Shown in pieces: positions 13,882 through 22,529 of a stretch of 30,830 bases of DNA (positions are counted from its first letter, which is position 1; the number at the start of each line of letters is the position of its first letter). Below the pieces are notes generated by a model, which had not been told where the DNA came from, made no database searches, and saw nothing but the letters and a program-made list of their open reading frames with translations. The translations under genes and the position numbers were made by a program. This DNA comes from JAGTRP01 sp035255045 (GTDB lineage: Bacteria; Pseudomonadota; Gammaproteobacteria; Burkholderiales; Rhodocyclaceae): the NCBI GenBank assembly GCA_035255045.1, contig DATFAA010000056.1, positions 1 through 30,830 of the forward strand. The letters are read 5' to 3'.

Positions 13882-15981
13882 ATGGCCGGCCGGCCTTCCG
13901 TGTGGAAGGATGGCCAGGAAGGGAGCGATCCGCAGGAAGCCCTGCGGCTCGCCACCGAGCATTTCCAGGCCGCCCTGCGCAATTCCCCGGTGGTGGTCTT
14001 CAACCAGGACGCCGACCTGCGCTACACCTGGATCTACAACCCATGCCTGGTGAAGCGGGCGGAGGACCTGATCGGCAAGCGGGACGAGGACGTCTTCGAG
14101 CGCCCCGAGGATGTCCGGCTGCTCACCGCCATCAAGAGCCGGGTGCTGGCCACGGGGCAGGGACTGAGGCAGGAAGTGGAGCTATCCCACGGCGGCATCG
14201 AGCGCTGCTTCGACCTCATCGTGGAACCCCTGCGGGATGGCGCCGGCCGCATCGTCGGAGTCACCTGCGCGGCGGTGGACGTCACCGAGAGGAAGGCGGT
14301 GGAGCGGGAGCTGCGCCTCAGCCGGGAAGCGCTGGCCCATGACCGGGAACTGCTGATCCGGGTCATGAACAGCGTCCCGGTCATGCTCTGTTTCTATGAC
14401 CCGGAACTGCAGCGCTTCCACATCAACCGGCATTTCGAGGCGGTCCTGGGCTGGGACGAAGCCGACGTCAATGACGGCGACTTCATGGCCAAGGTCTACC
14501 CGGACCCCGCCTATCGGGCCGCCGCCGTCGCCTACATGCGCTCCCTGGCGCCGGGCTGGCGGGAATGGCTGACCAGCGCCAAGGACGGCAGCCGCATACC
14601 GGCGGACTGGGCCAATATCCAGATTTCCGACAACAAGAGCCTGGGCATCGGCATCGACATGCGGCAGCGCAGGGCCCTGGAGGAGAGCAGCGCCCGCCAG
14701 GCCGAGCGCCGTTCCCTGCTGCTGGACGTGGTCTCCGGCCTGCTGCAGACGGAATTCGACGAAGCGGCCCTGGCCCGCATGGTCTTCGACAAGGTGGGCG
14801 CCCACCTGGATGCCGATCTGGGCTTCAACTACCGCTACGACCCCGAGCAGGGCTGCCTCAACCTGGTGGCCACCTTCGGCATTCCCCCCGACGCCCAGGA
14901 GCCGATCCGGCGGGTGGAGCGGGAGCAGGCCTTCTGCGGCATCGTGGCCGCCACCGGCCAATCCGTCTGTGTCGATGCCGAGCGCATCGCCCGGGACGGA
15001 CGCGGGCTCCTGGTGCGCCGCCTGGGGGCGCGGGCCTACACCTGCCATCCCCTGTTCTCCCGGGACGGCCGCGTCCTCGGCACCCTGTCCATGGGCAGCC
15101 GGCGCCGCCGCAGCTTCGACCCGGAGGAGTCGGACTTCCTCCGGACCCTGTGCTACTTCCTGGCCCTGGCCTGGGAAAGGGGGCAGGCGGAGCGGGAGGT
15201 GCTGCGCCTCAACGCCCTCCTGGAGCGCCGGGTGGAGGAGCGCACCGCCGAACTGGAGCGCGCCAACGAGGCCCTGCTGAAGAGCAATCTGGACCTCCAG
15301 CAGTTCGCCCATGTCGCCGCCCACGACATGCAGACGCCCCTGCGCTCCATCGCCGGCTTCGCCCAGCTCCTGTGCAAGGACTACGAGGGGCGCCTCGATC
15401 CCAATGCCGACCTCTATCTCCACCAGGTGGTGGGCAATACCCGGCGTCTGCAGCTCCTCATCCAGGACCTGCTGGCCTATTCCCGCCTCGACTCCCAGGC
15501 CCGGCCCTTCGAGCCCACCGACCTGAACCAGGTGTTCGACGAGGTGCTGGCCACCCTGGCCTCCCCGATCAGGGAAAGCGGCGCCGAAGTGACGAGCGGC
15601 CCCCTGCCCACCCTGGCGGTGGATCGCATCCAGATCGCCCAGGTGCTGCAGAACCTGATCGAGAACGGTCTCAAGTACAACCGGGAGAAGACGCCCCGGG
15701 TCCGGGTGTCGGCCGAATTCCAGGACGGGGAATGGCTATTCGAGGTGCGGGACAACGGCATCGGCATCCCCGCCCACCAGCGGGAGCGCATTTTCGAGAT
15801 ATTCCGGCGCCTGCATACCTACCAGGAATATCCCGGCTCCGGCATCGGCCTGGCCATCTGCCACCGCATCGTCGAGCGCCATGGCGGCCGGATCTGGGTG
15901 GAGCCGGGGCCGGAAGGGGGCAGCGTCTTCCACTTCACGCTGCCCGCCGGCGGTGCCCGGGTGGGCTGGGAATCCCCTTAA
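13882..15981 (+). CDS. PAS-PAS-GAF sensor histidine kinase
   Basis: About 699 residues, apparently soluble with no membrane helix. Domains in order: PAS 1 (about 20-140, ending in VDVTERKAVERELRLS), PAS 2 (about 155-270), GAF (about 290-445), a short coiled coil (ERRVEERTAELERANEALL), HisKA with the phospho-acceptor His481 in AHDMQTPLRS, and a HATPase with N box NLIENGLKYN, G1 DNGIGIP and G2 GSGIGLAIC. The HisKA and the PxSGIGLA-type region resemble phytochrome-like kinases, but no bilin-binding Cys is evident. The start is uncertain: ATG 13882 has no ribosome site; GTG 13858 and ATG 13720 are in frame. No partner regulator is adjacent. It ends in a 4-bp tail overlap with lipA. Confidence 0.9.
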   Translation: MAGRPSVWKDGQEGSDPQEALRLATEHFQAALRNSPVVVFNQDADLRYTWIYNPCLVKRAEDLIGKRDEDVFERPEDVRLLTAIKSRVLATGQGLRQEVELSHGGIERCFDLIVEPLRDGAGRIVGVTCAAVDVTERKAVERELRLSREALAHDRELLIRVMNSVPVMLCFYDPELQRFHINRHFEAVLGWDEADVNDGDFMAKVYPDPAYRAAAVAYMRSLAPGWREWLTSAKDGSRIPADWANIQISDNKSLGIGIDMRQRRALEESSARQAERRSLLLDVVSGLLQTEFDEAALARMVFDKVGAHLDADLGFNYRYDPEQGCLNLVATFGIPPDAQEPIRRVEREQAFCGIVAATGQSVCVDAERIARDGRGLLVRRLGARAYTCHPLFSRDGRVLGTLSMGSRRRRSFDPEESDFLRTLCYFLALAWERGQAEREVLRLNALLERRVEERTAELERANEALLKSNLDLQQFAHVAAHDMQTPLRSIAGFAQLLCKDYEGRLDPNADLYLHQVVGNTRRLQLLIQDLLAYSRLDSQARPFEPTDLNQVFDEVLATLASPIRESGAEVTSGPLPTLAVDRIQIAQVLQNLIENGLKYNREKTPRVRVSAEFQDGEWLFEVRDNGIGIPAHQRERIFEIFRRLHTYQEYPGSGIGLAICHRIVERHGGRIWVEPGPEGGSVFHFTLPAGGARVGWESP

Positions 15982-16922
15982 ACCACCCCGGCGGTGTGGG
16001 CCTGCTCGTCGGCCCAGTAGGAGGAGCGCACCATGGCGCCGCAGGCGGCGCCGGAGAAGCCCATCTCCCTGGCCTTGGCCTCGAACATCTTGAAGGTGTC
16101 GGGATGGACGTAGCGGGTCACCGGCAGGTGGTGATTGGTGGGGGCGAGGTACTGGCCGATGGTCAGCATGTCCACGTCGTGGGCCCGCAGGTCGGCCATG
16201 ACCTGGAGGATTTCCTCGTCGGTCTCGCCCAGGCCGACCATGAGGCCGGACTTGGTGGAGATTTGGGGGTAACGGGCCTTGAACTGCTTGAGGAATTCCA
16301 GGGAGTGGGCGTAGTCGGCGCCGGGCCGGGCCTGCTTGTAGAGGCGGGGCACCGTTTCCAGGTTGTGGTTGAGCACGTCCGGCAGGGCCTGGCCGAGGAC
16401 TTCCAGGGCGACCTCCATGCGGCCCCGGAAATCGGGCACCAGGGTCTCGATGGTGGTGGTCGGGGAGGCTTCCCGCACGGCCTTGATGACGTCCACGAAG
16501 TGCTGGGCGCCGCCGTCACGCAGGTCGTCCCGGTCCACGCTGGTGATGACCACGTAGCGCAGCTTGAGGGCTGCCACCGATTCGGCCAGGTGCCGGGGCT
16601 CGTCCGGGTCCGGGGGCAGGGGCTTGCCGTGGCCGACGTCGCAGAAGGGGCAGCGGCGGGTGCAGATGTCACCGAGGATCATGAAGGTGGCGGTACCGCG
16701 GCCGAAGCATTCGCCGATATTGGGGCAGGCGGCCTCCTCGCAGACGGTGTGGAGCTTCTGCTCCCGCAGCATCTTCTTGATCTCGCCGAAGCGCCCGGCG
16801 CTGTTGCCGGCCTTGACCCGGATCCAGTCCGGTTTCTTGAGGGGCGCCTCCACCGGCACAATCTTGATGGGGATGCGAGCGGTCTTCTGTTCGCCTTTTT
16901 GTTTGACGCCTTGTTCGGCCAT
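15978..16922 (-). CDS. lipA: Lipoyl synthase
   Basis: A 314-residue radical SAM enzyme that inserts two sulfurs into protein-bound octanoyl groups to make lipoyl cofactors. The auxiliary cluster cysteines are C61, C66 and C72 (CEEAACPNIGEC), the radical SAM cluster is C87-C91-C94 (CTRRCPFC), and the C-terminal RSSY provides the serine ligand of the auxiliary cluster. The start codon directly follows the lipB stop (TAA-ATG, no gap), so the pair is translationally linked. The N-terminal 20 residues are basic and variable, as usual. Confidence 0.98.
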   Translation of the reverse strand: MAEQGVKQKGEQKTARIPIKIVPVEAPLKKPDWIRVKAGNSAGRFGEIKKMLREQKLHTVCEEAACPNIGECFGRGTATFMILGDICTRRCPFCDVGHGKPLPPDPDEPRHLAESVAALKLRYVVITSVDRDDLRDGGAQHFVDVIKAVREASPTTTIETLVPDFRGRMEVALEVLGQALPDVLNHNLETVPRLYKQARPGADYAHSLEFLKQFKARYPQISTKSGLMVGLGETDEEILQVMADLRAHDVDMLTIGQYLAPTNHHLPVTRYVHPDTFKMFEAKAREMGFSGAACGAMVRSSYWADEQAHTAGVV

Positions 16923-17525
16923 TTAACGCTCCAGCTGCTGTAGCAAGTGTTGGCAAAGCCGCTCGCCGGCCTCGTGAGCCGTGAGCGGGAGATTGAAATC
17001 GCGGGTCTGGGTGACCTGGAGCCCGGCATAGCCGCAGGGATTGATGGCGGCGAAGGGGGAGAGGTCCATGTCCACGTTGAGGGAGACGCCATGGTAGCTG
17101 CAGCCGTTGCGGATGCGAAGCCCGAGGGCGGCGATCTTGGCGTCCTGCACGTAGACCCCGGGGGCACCGGAACGGCGCTCGGCCTCGACCCCGTATTCGG
17201 CCAGCAGGTCGATGACTGCCTGCTCGATGGCGCTGACCAGCTCCCGCACCTTGATCCGGCGGCGGGACAGGTCGATGAGCAGGTAGACCACCGCCTGGCC
17301 AGGGCCGTGGTAGGTGATCTGGCCGCCCCGGTCGATCTTGACCAGGGGCACGCCGATGTCGGCGAGCAGGTGCTCTGGCTTGCCGGCCTGGCCCAGGGTG
17401 AACACCGGCGGATGCTCGACGATCCACAGCTCGTCCGGGGTGTCGGCGGTACGGGCGGCGGTGAATTCCTGCATGGCGTGCCAGGTGGGCTCGTAGTCCA
17501 CCCGGCCGAGACGGCGGATCTGCAT
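16923..17525 (-). CDS. lipB: Lipoyl(octanoyl) transferase
   Basis: A 200-residue cytoplasmic enzyme that moves octanoate from acyl carrier protein to lipoyl domains of E2 and H proteins. The family motif RGGQITYHGPGQ is at 66-77, the catalytic Lys is K130 (in AKIAALGLRI) and the catalytic Cys is C164 (INPCGYAG). It sits 2 bp after the ybeD gene and abuts lipA. Confidence 0.97.
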   Translation of the reverse strand: MQIRRLGRVDYEPTWHAMQEFTAARTADTPDELWIVEHPPVFTLGQAGKPEHLLADIGVPLVKIDRGGQITYHGPGQAVVYLLIDLSRRRIKVRELVSAIEQAVIDLLAEYGVEAERRSGAPGVYVQDAKIAALGLRIRNGCSYHGVSLNVDMDLSPFAAINPCGYAGLQVTQTRDFNLPLTAHEAGERLCQHLLQQLER

Positions 17526-17527
17526 CG

Positions 17528-17794
17528 CTACAGGACCACCTTCACCAGCGGGTGGCCGGTCAGCTCCAGGTAGAGGGCATCCAGCTGGGTGCGGGAGGTG
17601 GCCGTGATGGTGCAGGTCAGGCTCAGGTACTTGCCGCCGGAGCTGGCGCGCATTTCCATGGTGGCGCCGTCGAAGCCCGGGTCGTGGCGGGTGACGATTT
17701 CCAGGACGACCTGGGCCAGCGTGTCTTCGGCCCTGCCCATGATCTTGATGGGAAAGGCGCTGGGATATTCGATGAGGGATTCTTTGTCAGCCAT
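17528..17794 (-). CDS. ybeD: DUF493/YbeD family small protein
   Basis: An 88-residue protein of the YbeD family, typically encoded between dacA and lipB in proteobacteria. ESLIEYPSAFPIKIMG at the N-terminus and YLSLTCTITATSRTQLDALYLEL (segment around 55-78) are conserved; the fold is an ACT-like alpha/beta sandwich. Its role is not established, and a link to lipoate metabolism is suggested only by gene order. The start overlaps the end of the aminotransferase gene by 8 bp. Confidence 0.95.
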   Translation of the reverse strand: MADKESLIEYPSAFPIKIMGRAEDTLAQVVLEIVTRHDPGFDGATMEMRASSGGKYLSLTCTITATSRTQLDALYLELTGHPLVKVVL

Positions 17795-18659
17795 GGCGCA
17801 TCACCGTGGATTTGAAGTGTTGATACCACTGCCACATCTCCTGGCCCACCGGGCCCGGCAGGCCGCTGCCGACGGGGGCGCCGTCGAGGGTGGTGATGGC
17901 GAGTATTTCCTTTACGGATGAAGTCATCCAGATTTCGTCGGCGGCCCGAAGTTCCGCCAGGGGGATCTCCCGCACTTCGCAGGGCAGCCGGTGGCGGTCG
18001 GCCAGTTCCAGGACCACGTCGTAGGTGATGCCCGGCAGCATGAGGTTGCTCTTGGGCGGCGCCAGGAGGACGCCGTCCTTGACCACGAAGATGCTGGAGG
18101 CCGAACCCTCCTTCAGGAAGCCGTCGCGGATGAGCAGGGTTTCGGCACAGCCCCGGTCCTCGGCCTCCTGGCGCAGCAGGACGTTGGCGAGGAGGGAGAC
18201 GGTCTTCAAGTCGCAGCGCAGCCAGCGGTTGTCGGCGGCGGTGATGGCGGCGACGCCCTTCTCCCGCACCGGCGCCGCCGGCGTCACCAGGGGCGAGCTG
18301 AAGGCGAAGACGGTGGGGGCGACGCCATGGGGAAAGACGTGGTCCCGCTTGACGTCGGCGCCCCGGCTGACCTGGATGTAGATGCCCTGGTCCTCGAAGG
18401 GCGCTTCGGCCGCCAGCGCCTCGACGACGGCCGCCCACTCGGCGGCGGGCAGGGGATTGTCCAGCCGGATGCCGTCCAGGCTGGCCTGCAGGCGGCGCAG
18501 GTGCTCCTCCAGGCGGAAGGGCCGGCGGGAATAGACCGGCACCACCTCGTAGACCCCGTCACCGAACAGGAACCCCCGGTCCAGGGGCGATATTTTCGCC
18601 TCGGCCAGGGGGATGAAACGGCCATTGAGATAGACCGGATCGGCGACGAATGGGGTCAT
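17787..18659 (-). CDS. D-amino acid aminotransferase (class IV PLP enzyme)
   Basis: A 290-residue class IV aminotransferase. DRGFLFGDGVYEV (27-39) is the class signature and the PLP lysine is K152 in CDLKTVSLLANVL. IYIQVSRGADVKRDHVFP resembles the D-amino-acid transaminase substrate-binding loop (Arg99, His107), and EGSASSIFVV and PGITYDVVLELA are typical C-terminal blocks. It probably interconverts D-Ala and D-Glu with their keto acids, which fits its place after dacA; 4-amino-4-deoxychorismate lyase is a less likely alternative. The gap to dacA is 33 bp and contains a small hairpin. Confidence 0.88.
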   Translation of the reverse strand: MTPFVADPVYLNGRFIPLAEAKISPLDRGFLFGDGVYEVVPVYSRRPFRLEEHLRRLQASLDGIRLDNPLPAAEWAAVVEALAAEAPFEDQGIYIQVSRGADVKRDHVFPHGVAPTVFAFSSPLVTPAAPVREKGVAAITAADNRWLRCDLKTVSLLANVLLRQEAEDRGCAETLLIRDGFLKEGSASSIFVVKDGVLLAPPKSNLMLPGITYDVVLELADRHRLPCEVREIPLAELRAADEIWMTSSVKEILAITTLDGAPVGSGLPGPVGQEMWQWYQHFKSTVMRHG

Positions 18660-18672
18660 GACAAGCTCTGCT

Positions 18673-18688
18673 GGGGGCGAAAGCCCCC
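18673..18688. other. Intercistronic GGGGGC/GCCCCC hairpin between dacA and the aminotransferase gene
   Basis: A perfect 6-bp GC stem with a 4-base loop (GAAA on the plus strand, TTTC on the minus strand) fills half of the 33-bp gap. On the minus strand no T-run follows, so it is more likely an mRNA-processing or stability element than a terminator. Confidence 0.4.
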
Positions 18689-18692
18689 GATT

Positions 18693-19835
18693 TTAGGCGA
18701 ACCAGAGGCGGATGGTGTCCCACAGGCGGCCGAAAAAGCCGGCCACCGGCACATTCTCCAAGGCCAGCACCGGGTAGTCGCCGTAGGGCTTGCCGTCGAT
18801 GGTGACCTTCACGGTCCCCACCTTCTGGCCCTGGGCCACCGGGGCGATGAGGGGCTGCTGGGAGATGAACTGGGCTTCCACCTTGTTGGCATAGCCCTTC
18901 GGCACCGCCACGATGAAGTCCTGGGTGAAGCCGGCCTTGAGGGTGTTCTCGGCGCCCTTCCAGACCCGCATGCTGGACACCGGCTGATTGGCGCCGTAAA
19001 GCTGCACGGCCTCATAGAACTGGAAGCCCCAGTTGAGGAGCTTGAGGGACTCGCTGGCCCGGGTGGCGTCGGCGTTGGTGCCCAGCACCACCGACAGCAG
19101 CCGGCGGGGGCCCCGCTTGGCCGAAGAGATCAGGCAGTAGCCGGCGGCCTCGGTGTGGCCGGTCTTGACGCCATCCACGGTGGGGTCGATCCACAGCAGC
19201 CGGTTGCGGTTGGGCTGGGTGATGTTGTTGTAGCGGTACTCCTTCATCGAGTAGAACTTGGCGTAGTCCTCGGGGAAGTCGCGGATCAGGGCGGCGGTCA
19301 GGATGGAGAGGTCGCGGGCCGTCGTGTAGTGCTGGGGATCGGGGAGGCCGGTGGCGTTGGTGAAGTGGGTGTTCTTCATGCCCAGGCGCTGGGCTTCCCG
19401 GTTCATCATCTGGGCGAAGTTCTCTTCGCTGCCGGCGATGGCTTCGGCCAGGGCGATGCAGGCGTCGTTGCCGGACTGCACGATCATGCCCTTGGTGAGC
19501 TCTTCCACCGGCACCTGGGTATCCACCCGGACGAACATCTTGGAGCCGCCGGTCTGCCAGGCCTTCTTGGAGATGGGCACCGCCTGGTTGGGGGCGATGG
19601 TCTTCTGCTTGACGGCGGCGAAGGTCAGGTAGGCCGTCATCAGCTTGGTCAGGGATGCGGGCTCGATGCGCTCGTCCGGCTTTTCGGCGGTGAGCACTTG
19701 GCCGGAGCCGACCTCCAGGAGCAGCCAGGACTTGGCCGCCAGGGAAGGGGGAATGGGCAGCTGCTGGGCGGCAGCGGTGCCGGCAAGAAGGACAAGGGAA
19801 AGGAAGAGGGTGAAACGTTGGAGCAGGAAGCGCAT
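18693..19835 (-). CDS. dacA: D-alanyl-D-alanine carboxypeptidase (PBP5/6 type)
   Basis: A 380-residue low-molecular-mass penicillin-binding protein that removes the terminal D-Ala from peptidoglycan pentapeptides. Signal peptide 1-23 (TAAA cleavage); the active-site motifs are SLTK (Ser61-Lys64), SGN (121-123) and KTG (224-226). A beta-rich C-terminal domain follows (from about residue 285), ending in an amphipathic helix GFFGRLWDTIRLWFA that should hold the enzyme to the periplasmic face of the inner membrane. It heads the dacA-aminotransferase-ybeD-lipB-lipA unit, although promoters further inside cannot be excluded. No obvious Shine-Dalgarno is seen. Confidence 0.96.
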   Translation of the reverse strand: MRFLLQRFTLFLSLVLLAGTAAAQQLPIPPSLAAKSWLLLEVGSGQVLTAEKPDERIEPASLTKLMTAYLTFAAVKQKTIAPNQAVPISKKAWQTGGSKMFVRVDTQVPVEELTKGMIVQSGNDACIALAEAIAGSEENFAQMMNREAQRLGMKNTHFTNATGLPDPQHYTTARDLSILTAALIRDFPEDYAKFYSMKEYRYNNITQPNRNRLLWIDPTVDGVKTGHTEAAGYCLISSAKRGPRRLLSVVLGTNADATRASESLKLLNWGFQFYEAVQLYGANQPVSSMRVWKGAENTLKAGFTQDFIVAVPKGYANKVEAQFISQQPLIAPVAQGQKVGTVKVTIDGKPYGDYPVLALENVPVAGFFGRLWDTIRLWFA

Positions 19836-19865
19836 GGTGCAGTGCAGCGTGAGTAGGGGGAGCCG

Positions 19866-19881
19866 GGGATTATAGCCCCGA
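19866..19881 (-). promoter_or_regulatory. Candidate -10 of dacA inside a CGGGG/CCCCG palindrome
   Basis: On the minus strand, a perfect TATAAT (19869-19874) is framed by CGGGG-C and CCCCG arms and preceded by an A-rich tract. No good -35 is seen. The -10 is about 35 bp upstream of the dacA start. Confidence 0.45.
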
Positions 19882-19901
19882 AATTTGCCCTTTTTTTACG
19901 C

Positions 19902-19948
19902 ATCGGTGCACTCAATCGGTGCATCGGAGCGGCAGGGCAAGCACCGAT
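19902..19948. repeat. Operator-like repeats ATCGGTGCA (two direct, one inverted) between dacA and the czc operon
   Basis: ATCGGTGCA occurs at 19902-19910 and 19915-19923 (13 bp apart), and its inverted core GCACCGAT at 19941-19948. They lie in the 277-bp divergent region, nearer dacA. Besides these and the promoters, I see nothing else in this gap. Confidence 0.4.
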
Positions 19949-20033
19949 ATGACGCCTGGTGTTTCGGTTTAAACGGAATGTCGCTGCGGTTTCATCCGGT
20001 TTGTTGAGATTGGTTCTCGATTTAAGATAAAAC

Positions 20034-20061
20034 CTGACCGCTAGCTGACGAGTGCTAGAAT
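20034..20061 (+). promoter_or_regulatory. Candidate extended -10 promoter of the czc-like operon
   Basis: TG-C-TAGAAT (-10 at 20056-20061) with CTGACC (20034-20039) at 16 bp spacing. An inverted repeat CTAGC-N8-GCTAG (20041-20058) sits across the spacer and -10. A second possible promoter, TTGTTG (20001-20006) with TAAGAT (20023-20028), lies upstream. Confidence 0.4.
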
Positions 20062-20112
20062 GCGCCGCCGCTGCCGGCTCCCCAATGGCATGTCCCTTGC
20101 TGAACCCGATCC

Positions 20113-21345
20113 ATGAACAAGAAATACCTGCTGCTGACCTTTTCGCTCTTTTTCTCCGGCCTCTCCTGGGCCCAGGAGGCCCGCTCCCTGGATGAGCTGC
20201 TGCAGATGGCCCGGGAATCCAGCCGTGCCGTCCTCGCCAGCCGGGACCAGGTGGACGCCGCCCGGGCGGCGGTGCGCAGCGCCGAAGCCTTCCCCAATCC
20301 TGAACTGGAAGTCATGGCCGGCCCCGCCCGGGCCCGGGCGCCGGGGGCCAACCCCGGCGATACCCGCAGCGTCGCCCTCACCCAGCCCATCGACCTGCCC
20401 GGGCGGCGGGGCGCCCGCATCGACGCCGCCGGCGCCGGCCTGGAGGCAGCCCGGGCCGGCCAGACGGCCTTCGAGGCCGACCTCATGGCCCGTCTGCGGG
20501 TGCGCTTCTACGAGTTGCTGCGCCGGGAAGCCGAAGTACGGGCGGCCCGGGAGGACCAGAAGCTCATGGAGGACATCCGCGGCCGCATCGCCCTGCGGGT
20601 GGAGACCGGCGAGGCTGCCCGCTACGAACTCATCAAGGCCGATGCCGAAACCCTCAATGCCCAGAAGCTGACCCAGGCGGCCGGTTTCCGGGTCGAGCAG
20701 GCGCGCTCCAGCCTGCGCCAGCTGGTGGGGCCGGCCCTGGCGGCGGATTTCACGGTCAGGGGCCGGCTCGACGCCGTGCCGCCGGTGCCGCCCCTGGCCA
20801 CCCTCCAGGCCGAGGCGGTTGCCGTCAATCCCGAACTGGCCCGGGCCCGGGCCGAAGCACGCCGGGCCGAGAGCCAGCTCGAATACGAACGGGCCTTGCG
20901 CCTGCCCAGCCTCGCCCTCAAGGCCAGCCGCGAGGAGGACCCGGACCTGCGCACCAGCCGCCTGGGCGTGGTGGTGTCCGTGCCCCTCTGGGACCGCCGC
21001 AGCGGCCCGGTGGGCGAAGCCACGGCCAACCTGTCCCGGGCCCGCAACGACCTGGCGGCCCGGGAGTTCTCCCTGGGCCAGGACCTGCAGTACGCCTACC
21101 AGCAGTACGAGATCGCCCAGACCCAGGTTACCGCCCTCGAGTCGGGCATCGTCCGCCAGGCCGAGAACGCCCTCAAGGTGGCGGAAGCCGCCTACCGCTT
21201 CGGCGAGCGGGGCATCCTGGAAGTCCTGGATGCCCAGCGGGTCTACCGCGCTGCCCGCAACGAACTGATCGCTGCCCGCTTCGAACTGGCCTCCGCCTGG
21301 GCCGAGATCGAGCGGCTCCGTGCCCAGCCCCAGCCTCAGCCCTGA
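20113..21345 (+). CDS. czcC: CzcC-like outer-membrane factor of a heavy-metal RND efflux system
   Basis: A 410-residue TolC-family protein. Signal peptide MNKKYLLLTFSLFFSGLSWA (cleavage near 20), then two long helical OEP repeats; the first has LDELLQMARESS and LTQPIDLPGRRGAR, the second VVVSVPLWDRRSGPVGEA and RQAENALKVAEAAYRFGERGILEVLDAQR-like helices around 355-385. The QP-I-L/F-P-G block and the AYRFGE-ILEVLDAQR helix are common in CzcC/CusC-like proteins. It should form the trimeric outer-membrane channel for the adjacent CzcB and CzcA. First gene of the operon; the gap to the next gene is 11 bp. Confidence 0.92.
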   Translation: MNKKYLLLTFSLFFSGLSWAQEARSLDELLQMARESSRAVLASRDQVDAARAAVRSAEAFPNPELEVMAGPARARAPGANPGDTRSVALTQPIDLPGRRGARIDAAGAGLEAARAGQTAFEADLMARLRVRFYELLRREAEVRAAREDQKLMEDIRGRIALRVETGEAARYELIKADAETLNAQKLTQAAGFRVEQARSSLRQLVGPALAADFTVRGRLDAVPPVPPLATLQAEAVAVNPELARARAEARRAESQLEYERALRLPSLALKASREEDPDLRTSRLGVVVSVPLWDRRSGPVGEATANLSRARNDLAAREFSLGQDLQYAYQQYEIAQTQVTALESGIVRQAENALKVAEAAYRFGERGILEVLDAQRVYRAARNELIAARFELASAWAEIERLRAQPQPQP

Positions 21346-21356
21346 GAAACAAGAAA

Positions 21357-22529
21357 ATGCCCCTGTCCGTCAGTCGTACCCCCCTCGGCGCCCCCCTGCG
21401 CGCCTTCCTCCTGGCCGCGGCCGTCGCCTGCCTGGCCGCCTGCAACCAGGACGAAGCCCCGCCCGCCACGGCCGCGCCCGCCGACCCCAACCTCGTCCAT
21501 CCGGCCGAAACCCTGGCCGCCCAGCTCAAGCTGGCGGCGGCCGGCACGGCCCCCATGGCGGAGACCGTGCGGGTGGCCGGCCGCATCGATTTCGACGAGC
21601 AGCGCCTGGCCCGCATCGGCGCCACGGTGACCGGCCGGGTCACCGACATCCACGCCATGGTCGGCCAGGAGGTGAAGAAGGGTGAAACCCTGGCCCTCAT
21701 CAACAGCAGCGAACTGTCCGCCGCCCAGCTCGGTTACCTGAAGTCCCGGGCTCAGATGGAGCTGACCCGGCGCAACGCGGAGCGGGCCAAGGCCCTGTTC
21801 CAGGCGGACGTCATCGGCGCCGCCGAGATGCAGCGCCGGGAGAGCGAGTTCGACATCGCCGGCGCCGAGACCCGGGCCGCCCGGGACCAGCTGCGGGTCC
21901 TCGGGGTGAGCGCCGCGGCTATCGAGCGTTTGGCCAAGACAGGGGCCATCGATTCGGTGACGCCGGTGGCATCGTCCATATCCGGCGTCGTGGTCGAGCG
22001 CCGGGTGGCCCACGGTCAGGTGGTGGAGCCCACCGACGCCCTCTTTTCCGTCGCCGACCTCTCCCGGGTGTGGGCGGTGGCCCAGGTGCCGGAGCAGCAG
22101 GTGAGCCAGGTGCGGGTCGGCCAGTCGGTTAGCATCGAGGTGCCGGCCCTGGATAACGAGAAGCTCCTGGGCAAGCTCATTTCCGTCGGCCAGACGGTCA
22201 ATCCGGAAACCCGGACGGTGCTGGTGCGCACCGAACTCGACAACAGCCACGGCCGCCTCAAGCCGGCCATGCTGGCCTCCATGCTGATCGAGGCCCGGCC
22301 GGTGGAACGCCTGGTGGTGCCGGCCGCCGCCGTGGTCCGGGAGAACGACGAGGACCACGTTTTCGTCGCTGTCGGCGACGGCAGCTTCCGCCTCACGAAG
22401 GTCACCTTGGCCCCCGAGCACAAGGGCCTGCGGCCGGTGCTGTCGGGCCTCAAGGCCGGCGAGACGGTGGTGGTGGACGGCGCCTTCCACCTCAACAATG
22501 AACGCAAGCGCAAGGAACTCGAAGGATGA
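21357..22529 (+). CDS. czcB: CzcB-like periplasmic adaptor (membrane fusion) lipoprotein
   Basis: A 390-residue HlyD-family adaptor. The signal peptide ends in LAAC, so Cys29 is probably lipidated. A beta-barrel segment (ETVRVAGRIDFDEQRLARIGA), a lipoyl-like half (GRVTDIHAMVGQEVKKGE), a helical hairpin (about 120-180), the second lipoyl half and barrel (SISGVVVERRVAHGQVV, AQVPEQQVSQVRVGQ) and a membrane-proximal domain follow in family order. There is no His-rich N-terminal metal domain as in plasmid CzcB. It overlaps the pump gene by 4 bp (ATGA). Confidence 0.93.
   Translation: MPLSVSRTPLGAPLRAFLLAAAVACLAACNQDEAPPATAAPADPNLVHPAETLAAQLKLAAAGTAPMAETVRVAGRIDFDEQRLARIGATVTGRVTDIHAMVGQEVKKGETLALINSSELSAAQLGYLKSRAQMELTRRNAERAKALFQADVIGAAEMQRRESEFDIAGAETRAARDQLRVLGVSAAAIERLAKTGAIDSVTPVASSISGVVVERRVAHGQVVEPTDALFSVADLSRVWAVAQVPEQQVSQVRVGQSVSIEVPALDNEKLLGKLISVGQTVNPETRTVLVRTELDNSHGRLKPAMLASMLIEARPVERLVVPAAAVVRENDEDHVFVAVGDGSFRLTKVTLAPEHKGLRPVLSGLKAGETVVVDGAFHLNNERKRKELEG

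Noticed and set aside
14565..16943. 792-codon plus-strand frame overlapping the kinase and lipA
   Set aside because: It spans two well-supported genes in other frames and has only Pro/Gly/Arg-rich low-complexity sequence.
18673..18688. Terminator between dacA and the aminotransferase gene
   Set aside because: On the minus strand there is no T-run after the stem, and the genes form a conserved unit, so I list it only as an intercistronic hairpin.
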